DNA of 5,379 bases from positions 1 through 5,379 of the forward strand of contig JBMOGW010000238.1 in the NCBI GenBank assembly GCA_049318165.1. The letters run 5' to 3'. The position numbers and the translations under genes were made by a program. Numbering within the stretch: position 1 is the first letter of the stretch; the number at the start of each line of letters is the position of its first letter. The stretch is from UBA668 sp049318165 (GTDB lineage: Bacteria > Actinomycetota > Acidimicrobiia > Acidimicrobiales > Ilumatobacteraceae). Shown piece by piece: positions 5,208-5,379 of this stretch. The notes under the pieces are model-generated. The model made no database searches. It worked only from the letters and a program-made list of their open reading frames with translations, and had not been told where the DNA came from.

Positions 5208-5379
5208 TTGTTCACCACTCGCAAGTCCAAGCGAGTGACCGGTGCGGTCGCGGCAGTCGCCGCGATCGCCACCGGTCTCCTCGCCACGGGTGCCAACGTC
5301 GCCCTCGCGGCGAAGCTCCCCGCCAACACGGCGCCGACGGGCGTGGCCACGCTGGCCCCGACCTCCGGTGTTCCGGCCA
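5208..5379 (+). CDS. Start of an exported protein (partial, TTG start)
   Basis: 57 codons are visible and the frame stays open to the window edge. Translation from TTG 5208 gives a clear signal peptide: basic n-region (FTTRKSKRVTG), hydrophobic residues about 12-33, and an Ala-rich cleavage region ending near VALAA (31-35). The mature part begins KLPANTAPTGVATLAPTSG, rich in Ala, Thr and Pro, as at the start of an extended or wall-associated protein. The signal peptide, the ribosome binding site and the GC-rich third positions support this frame. It lies 53 bp after the pstS-like gene in the same direction with no terminator between, so it is probably co-transcribed with it. The family cannot be named from this fragment. 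Confidence 0.75.
   Translation, partial: MFTTRKSKRVTGAVAAVAAIATGLLATGANVALAAKLPANTAPTGVATLAPTSGVPA

Overview
The window is GC-rich and densely coding, and all six genes lie on the plus strand. GC-ending codons, GTG and TTG starts, Thr-rich wall-spanning linkers and an actinobacterial-style PstB suggest a high-GC actinobacterium. An Acidimicrobiia/Ilumatobacter-like lineage is my guess from general resemblance; no marker gene here settles it.

Left part (1-3636) looks like one tightly packed operon. It starts with the 3' end of a gene with a 21-bp repeat array (TTTTIAP heptads) and a highly charged tail. After 33 bp comes a secreted surface protein with a Thr-rich stalk and a degenerate sortase-type C-terminal signal (LVTTG, hydrophobic segment, Arg cluster). 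Its stop overlaps by 4 bp the start of a membrane protein with a class E-like sortase domain. In that protein the catalytic His and Cys positions hold Arg and Ala, no Arg occupies the third catalytic position, and the whole protein contains no cysteine. After 23 bp comes a PstB-type phosphate ABC ATPase with all nucleotide-binding motifs intact and an unusual N-terminal extension of about 195 residues.

Middle part (3637-3981) is a 345-bp non-coding spacer. It has three successive inverted repeats, the second with a T-run on the minus-strand side, and then a candidate PHO-box-like pair of 11-nt direct repeats about 85 bp before the next start codon.

Right part (3982-5379) holds a PstS-like substrate-binding protein, secreted but without a lipobox and with six cysteines. 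The beginning of a second exported protein follows 53 bp later, starting at a TTG with a strong ribosome binding site and running off the window.

Taken together, phosphate-uptake components (a binding protein and an ATPase) are interleaved with cell-surface proteins and an apparently non-catalytic sortase homologue, and no pstC or pstA permease gene lies between them. The working hypothesis is a wall-associated phosphate capture or sensing module in which the sortase fold binds a sorting-signal-like tail rather than cleaving it. That hypothesis is inference; the residue losses and gene order are visible in the sequence.
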